Assembly (NCBI RefSeq): GCF_020360975.1
Contig: NW_025408672.1
Coordinates: 1,984,001-2,048,000 of the forward strand
DNA: 64,000 bases
Source: Hirsutella rhossiliensis
Lineage: Eukaryota; Ascomycota; Sordariomycetes; Hypocreales; Ophiocordycipitaceae
Direction: 5' to 3'
The position numbers and the translations under genes were made by a program. Under the pieces are notes generated by a model, which was not told where the DNA came from, searched no databases, and saw nothing but the letters and a program-made list of their open reading frames with translations. Of the stretch, positions 58,430 through 64,000 are shown one piece after another. The first letter of the stretch is position 1; the number at the start of each line of letters is the position of its first letter.

Positions 58430-59390
58430 TAGCTTATTATAGCTTATATAATACTTTAATTAAAGTTTCCCTTAATCCTTTAGAAACCTTAGTTATTATA
58501 TATAGAGTTATACTTAATTTTATATTAAAGGAAGCTATAGTTTAGGCCTATATAATAGTAAGTCTACTATAATAATAGTTTTATAAGTATAGGACTAAGT
58601 ATATAAGCTTTATACTTAGTATAAGAGGTCCTTACCTTTATTTTTATAGGAACTATATAATAAGTAAAGTAAAAGAAAAGTTAAGTAATAGCTAATATAG
58701 TAGTCTATATAGTTAGCTTAGCGGATATTAATAAAGCCTTTTAAATAAAAAAGCTAAAGTTACCTTTTAAGCTATAGTAGTAAATACTAAAGCGCTTTTA
58801 TAACCTTTTACTACTATTTAAGTCCTAGGAAGTAAATAAGCTTAACTTATATAAGCTAAAGGTAGATTATAAGGTTATACTTTATATTAATAAGATGGGA
58901 AAGGAACTATATATATTATTTAGGCTACTATATAGTATATTATATATAAAGCTATTAGTACTAAAGAAAATATTAAAGGACTTCTTAAATAAGGGTTTTA
59001 TTTAAGTAAGTAGCTTTAAAGTAAAAGAGCTAGTTTTATTTATATATAGGCTAGAAGTAAGATATAGTTTTATTATATCTATAGGCTTTAAATAAAATTA
59101 TAAAGCTAGACCGCTACCTTTTACTTTTAATCTTAAATATACTTTATAACCTTTTAAAGGTAAAGTAGTTTATAAAGCTAGATATAAAGTAAGCGTTTTT
59201 TAAAGTATAGATCTTAAAAGGTAATAAGTAAAAGATAGCGTTCTATATATACTATAGCTTATTTAAATAGCTTATAATACCTTTTAGTTTCTTAAGAGCG
59301 CCCGCTACCTTTTAGTATTATATTAATAATATACTTAAGGACTTCCTTAATATATTTACCTTTATATATATCGATAATATCCTTATTTAT
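58430..59390 (+). mobile_element. Gypsy fragment (protease to reverse transcriptase)
   Basis: It aligns with about 32725-33690 of copy B, from just after the protease through the reverse transcriptase to the YIDN-encoding place (TATATCGATAAT near 59367). It is heavily RIPped, with many former CpG sites now TpA. It ends abruptly at 59390, where unrelated DNA begins. Confidence 0.82.
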
Positions 59391-60085
59391 TATAAGAATA
59401 TACCCTTATATTCCTATTTTACTATTATAAAAAGATAATAAATATAGGGAGGCTCTATAAAATAAGCTAGTAAAAAGAGGCTCTATAATATAGTCTAAGG
59501 GAATAATTCTTAAAGACAAAGACCTCTACTAGATATATATACCTTCCTTTAGGAAAGGCGGGTTAGGATAAGCCTATCCTAATAAAATAAAATATGCATA
59601 AAATGCATAAGTTAATTACGAGCAGAACGGATACCCTATTGCCTATTTTAACTAAGCGGTTCCGAAGATATCCGCGATACGAGAATAGGTAGGGCATAGA
59701 ATATTCTAGTTAAATCTACTACTTATACTAGAACCTATAGTCTTACGTTAACTATTACGTTACAATTAGACCACCTACTAAGTTAGGAAGACATACTATA
59801 GATAGAGCTTTTTAAGCACTATAGAATATGCTAGAAAGCTAACTAATTAGTCTACTAGTAGGCGAGCTATAGTCTATAAAAGACGAAGGATTTCCCTAGG
59901 AGTAGTAGATAGAATAAGTAAGTTTATAAGTATCCTTTGCAACGCTATTCTTTTAATATATTATTTAGACCCTTATATGCTCGTTATAAATTCCGGACGA
60001 AATCCTACCTTATACTCCTTCGACCGATCTTTCCGCTTATATTATTAATTGCCCGATTCTACGCTTATTGCTTATACCGTCTTAT
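59391..60085. other. Unassigned segment with more CA/TG than its surroundings
   Basis: About 695 bases between gypsy and copia-A fragments. It keeps TGCAT, GCAACGC and similar words, so it is less RIPped. It starts TATAAGA and ends TCTTATA, a short inverted terminal match that could be LTR ends, but no target duplication flanks it. A GAGGCTCTATAA word occurs twice near 59450-59490. No ORF is supported. Confidence 0.4.
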
Positions 60086-62727
60086 AGAATCCTAGCCCTA
60101 AGTCCTAAGACATAGTAGACTAAGCTATCCTTTATCTCTATTTAACGAGATTATATAGTTTACGCTTAAAAGGGTAGGAAAGGAAACTAGCTATTAAGAT
60201 CTTTCTTTATTTAAGCGATTTATCCTTTATAAATAATTTATTAGATAGAAAGAGCTTATAAGGGTATATTATATCTCTTTTTAAAGAAACTATTACTTAA
60301 AGAGCTTTAAAGTAAGCTACTATTATAATATTTAGTATAGAGGTAGAGCTACTAGCTGTTTTAGAAGCGTTAAAGAAAATGAAGCGATTTTCCTTAGCTA
60401 GCTATTAATATCTTTATAACTATAAATTCTAACCCTATTAGCTATAGAATATAATAATATATAGACTATATAAATTCTAATAGAAAACGTAAAGCTATTA
60501 ACCTAGCTATAGTATATTAATATCTATTAGTATTAGTTATACTAAAAGGTTTAAAGGGGACTTATTTCCGGCCGTTAGGTTTTAACGGTATCGATAAAAG
60601 CTAACGGTCTTATAAAGCTATTATTAAAGTAAAAGCTAGCTATCTTTTTATAGTAAATTAAGCTAGAAGACGTTTAAGAGAAGCTATCCTTAGAAGCTTA
60701 CTTTAAGATTCTATAAGAGGAGCTAATACTATATAAAAGGAAGGAAACGTCTATAGCTAAAGAGAGGAACTAGGACTTATTCTTCTTAAAGGCCCTTTTT
60801 TAAGGATTTATCTTTAGAGAAGTCCCCCTTTCTTATAGGACTTAATATCCTCCTTAGGCCCCTTTTCTTAAAGAAGGTTTAAAAGAGCCTAAGGCTAAAA
60901 CCCGGATTTCTTAAATAAGGGATAAGTATAAACTAAGACCTTCTTTATACGCTTACTAGCCTTAAGCTATATTAGCTATACCCTTACTATAAGGGCAAGC
61001 TATAGCTAAGGGGGTATATCGTAAAGTATAGCTTAATTTTATAGTTCTTAGAGATATCCTTTAATATAAGAGACTAAGGAAGCTAAAAACCCGGTTTTAA
61101 AGAAAGAGCTAAAAGGAGGTATAGAGAAAAAGGTAGGGGTAAAAAGGGAAGTAAAAGTAGCGATAGCTTTTTATAAAAGTAGCGAGAGATAAGATAGATA
61201 TACTAGTAATAGCTAAAAGAAAAGGGAAAAACTAATAAAAAGCTTAGTAGTTAAAGGGTTATTAATAGCTTCTTTAAGTAGGATCTTTTTTATTAATTAA
61301 GATACTAAATAAGTATAAAGAAGGGCGTTAGATAGAGGAAAGAAAGAGAATTAAAGCAATATAATAATTACTCCCTTAACCCTTATAGTATAATAGTTAT
61401 ATATCTAAGATACTTTAACGGTAACTACGGCATATACCTAAAGATATACCTACGCTAACGGCAACAGCAGCAGCTAGATACCGAAGGACGAGGGGGTCTA
61501 AGGGGGACGAAGGAAACGAGAAAGCACTAAGCAGGGCAAGGCAAAGGCAAAGAGGGCTAAAAAGGTATATTAGCAAAAGAGGATATAGAAGAAGATAATA
61601 TTAATAGAAGAAGATATCGATGCTAATAATAAAAGAAGAAGATAATAATGCTGTCTATTAGCTAAGGAGGAAAAGAGACCTCTTTTATAGACCGAATTTT
61701 CCCTCTTTCTTCCCTAGACGAATAGGGCTAAGGGATTATCTAATTAAGAAGAGAGCTAGCTAGAGACTCTACTAAGGATCCTACTAAGGACCCTACTAAA
61801 GACTCTACTACGCGGGCTATATATATTCCTTAGGGTATAGATGCCCCCGTTAAAATACCTACTAGCTATAACGCTAAAGTTAGTTTAATCTAGCTAAGGG
61901 TATAATTAATTTTTAGTTAGACTAATAAACTAAGCTAACTTACTTATTAATTAGCTAATTAGCGCTTTTAAAAGCGCTTATAAATATACTAGTAGTCTAG
62001 CCCCGCTATAAGTAGGCCGGCCTAGACCTCGCTTACCTATACCTAGCAATAAATTTATTAAGACCTCCCCTTAACCTTAGTCTAGGCTCCTTAACCGGGA
62101 AAATAAAAACCTAAGGCTAATACTAGTAACTTAATAAGTATAGCGCGAAGCTAGTATAATAACCTAACTACTAGCCCGGCTAAGGGCCGGTATTAATAAA
62201 AAATAGCCTACTAAGCTTTATAGCGGAAAAATAAAGTAGAGCTTAAGAAGATATCGTTATAAGATAAGGTTAAAGATAATTATATAATTAACTATTAACT
62301 ATTAACTAAAAACGCTTATACTACTAATTAATACTATATACCTTATATATATAAAGGAGTTACTTTCTAAGGTTACTTTATAGTAAGGCTAATATAATTC
62401 TAACTAACTATAATAATACCTAAGATAGCTAGCGTAAGATTCTTATATATTATAACCGTAACCTAGTATAAGGGTAAACTAGCTATAAAAGAAGGGGGGG
62501 TTTTTCTTTAAGTACTTTAGTTTTTCCTTCTTATTTAATACTAAAGTTTTAAATACCTTTAAATAAGTTACTAATATAATCTTAATAATAATAATAATAA
62601 TTACTCCTTTATTATAATTACTACTCTTATAAGAATTAAATATCTTTACTTTACTTATTTAACCCCTTACTTTTAATTTTACCTTTATATATTTTTATAT
62701 ATACTTCTTATATCTCTCTTCGCGAGA
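60086..62727 (+). mobile_element. Copia-A copy 6, 3' fragment, LTR split by an insertion
   Basis: 60086-61016 matches the RNase H end and 3' internal region of copia-A (AATCCTAGCCCTAAG to the polypurine tract). The LTR starts at 61017, breaks at 61378 and resumes at 62594, ending with an intact CTTCGCGAGA at 62727. The 5' part is missing. Confidence 0.8.
61379..62593 (+). mobile_element. 1.2-kb insertion with TAA-repeat tail and long target duplication
   Basis: This insert splits a copia-A LTR. The LTR word ATAATAATTACTCCYTTA occurs on both sides (61361-61378 and 62594-62611, one C/T difference), a duplication of 11 to 18 bases. The right end runs into (AATA/TAA)n. A long target duplication plus a simple-repeat tail is typical of non-LTR retrotransposons inserted by target-primed reverse transcription. 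The first 200 bases keep CA-rich words (CAACAGCAGCAGC) and a 40-codon Arg/Lys-rich open stretch. I could not find a reverse transcriptase motif, so it may be a truncated or non-autonomous element. Confidence 0.55.
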
Positions 62728-62732
62728 CCTAT

Positions 62733-62950
62733 ATATAGGTTTATAAGAGCTATAGCCCTTAATAAGTTTAAGGTTTTATATAAGCTAACAAATAAAAATA
62801 ATAAGCTAATAAACTATTAATAATAGCTTAAGCTAAGAGTATAAAGTAAGTAAAGTAAAGTAAGTAGTTATAGTAATATAAGTATAGTAATATAAGTAAA
62901 GATAAAAATAGTATTTATTTTAAAGGAAAGCCTTTAAACTACTTTAATAA
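62733..62950 (+). mobile_element. Gypsy fragment (after chromodomain)
   Basis: It aligns with about 36170-36380 of copy B (GTTTATAAGAGCTATAGCCC compared with the end of the chromodomain-like region, and AGATAAAAATAG with 36341). It is strongly mutated and ends where the GC-rich module would begin. Confidence 0.65.
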
Positions 62951-64000
62951 GGATAAGGGTATATACCTAAAGTATATATAGTATATAGCTAAGGATTAGT
63001 AGAGTAATTAACTATATAATTATTTAATTATCGGTTCTATATATAGCTCTAAGGGCCTTAGGTTATAAATATAAGTCTTAAAGATTTCTTTACTTTATAA
63101 CTCTTTATTTCTACTAGAGTCGCGTAACTAGCGGTCTTTACTTTAAAGGGGAAAAATAAAAATTTAAATTAACTATAATTAAAGAAGATACCTAATTAGA
63201 TAATCGAGGTCTTTATAACGCCTTTAAGTATACTTAAAAGTAAGTTAAAAGGGGAGTGCTAGGGGTCTTATCCCTTTAACGGGCTAATATCTATAAAGGT
63301 ATAATCTTACTTATTAAACTCCTTCCTAGCGACTTTCTAATTTAAGATACTAATAGAAAGGGCGCGATAATAATAGGTAAGGCTCTCTTTTTAAGTATAT
63401 AAGTAAGTAAATAAACTATCGATAGAACTTTTCTCCTTTACTATAATCCTTTCCCTTTATATTATTTATTCCTCCTTTTACCTATAAGCTACTCGTTTAG
63501 CTCTTTCCTATCTTTACTTATATACTTCCTTTTTTAGATAATTATCTACTACCCCTTATATACGCTCCTAAGTATTCGCGCTTATTATTTTTAAGGGCGT
63601 TAGAAAAATAAAGTAGTTAGTATCTTTACTAGTCTATAGCTTTAAGTATAGCTAGATTAAATAAGCTATAAAGTCTTATAAACTAGTTATTATTACGTCG
63701 CTAGTAGTCTTATATAAATATATAGAATTATAGTTATTAATATCCTAGTAGTAGTTTTAATATATTCCTAGGTTTTTAACTCCTTTAACCTAAGAGGGTT
63801 TAAAGCTTAGTATAAACCTTATAAGGACTATAGCTAAAGAGGCTATTACTATACTTAATTTCTAAGGAGTAATAGGGCGTGCTATAAGCGATACTAAAGT
63901 CTTTAGCCTTAAGGTAATTAACCGAGCGCTTAGTAATTTTAGAGTCTTAGGGCGAGTTAGTAGCCGCGCTATCTACCTTTCTTCCCTATTAGCTTCTTAT
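62951..64000. other. Unassigned RIPped repeat DNA to window end
   Basis: About 1 kb of TA-rich sequence. I could not assign it to the gypsy, copia-A, copia-B or LINE families of this window, and no frame is open on either strand. It may be part of another element that continues beyond the window. Confidence 0.5.

Noticed and set aside
59386..60090. Solo LTR of a new family with TATAAGA/TCTTATA ends
   Set aside because: The flanking five-mers (TTTAT and GAATC) do not match and the two sides belong to different families, so it is kept only as an unassigned segment.
1..64000. CRISPR arrays, tRNA or rRNA genes, bacterial-type operons
   Set aside because: No regularly spaced repeats, cloverleaf or ribosomal sequence was seen on either strand, and the spliced gene and RIP pattern indicate a filamentous fungus.

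Overview
The window looks like a repeat-rich, repeat-induced point mutation (RIP) compartment of a filamentous ascomycete. Nearly all of it is degenerate retrotransposon DNA in which CpA and TpG are almost absent: I count about four in the first 360 bases. The TpA-rich product fills every frame with TAG and TAA and leaves few ATG codons, so intact reading frames are very rare. The one large intact gene encodes a secreted protein with an ADP-ribosyltransferase domain of the heat-labile-enterotoxin A-chain type. Such proteins are expanded in insect-associated Hypocreales (Ophiocordyceps, Metarhizium, Cordyceps and relatives), so that is my best guess at the source; the genus cannot be fixed from this sequence. 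Layout: 1-2884 is the 3' part of a Ty3/gypsy element (copy A), inserted in an older gypsy copy (2885-4165) that also holds a solo copia LTR (3320-3805). A Tad1-like LINE (4371-7361 and 13638-16451) is split by copia-A copy 1 (7362-13632), and the head of a second LINE follows directly. Copia-A copy 2 (16844-29495) is split by a second copia family on the minus strand (copia-B, 20189-26506), which is itself split by a solo copia-A LTR (21901-22375). After an unassigned AT-rich stretch comes a structurally complete gypsy element (copy B, 31066-38043) and a minus-strand copia-A (copy 3, 38070-44416). Next is a small island with normal dinucleotides (about 44417-45650) holding a promoter and a two-exon gene for a 50-residue secreted peptide. 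A solo LTR, unassigned DNA, copia-A copy 4 (47092-53393) and a copia-A fragment (copy 5) lead to a second non-RIPped island (about 54400-57540) carrying the toxin-like gene. The rest (57950-64000) is a mosaic of gypsy, copia-A and unassigned pieces. How the parts fit: the retroelements are all inactivated and record a layered insertion history through five-base target duplications. Two short islands of secreted-protein genes survive inside them. The toxin-like gene keeps an open frame of 880 codons with a signal peptide. The small gene ends in a cluster of stop codons of the kind RIP makes, so RIP leakage may have shortened it. No tRNA, rRNA, CRISPR array or ordinary housekeeping gene was seen.
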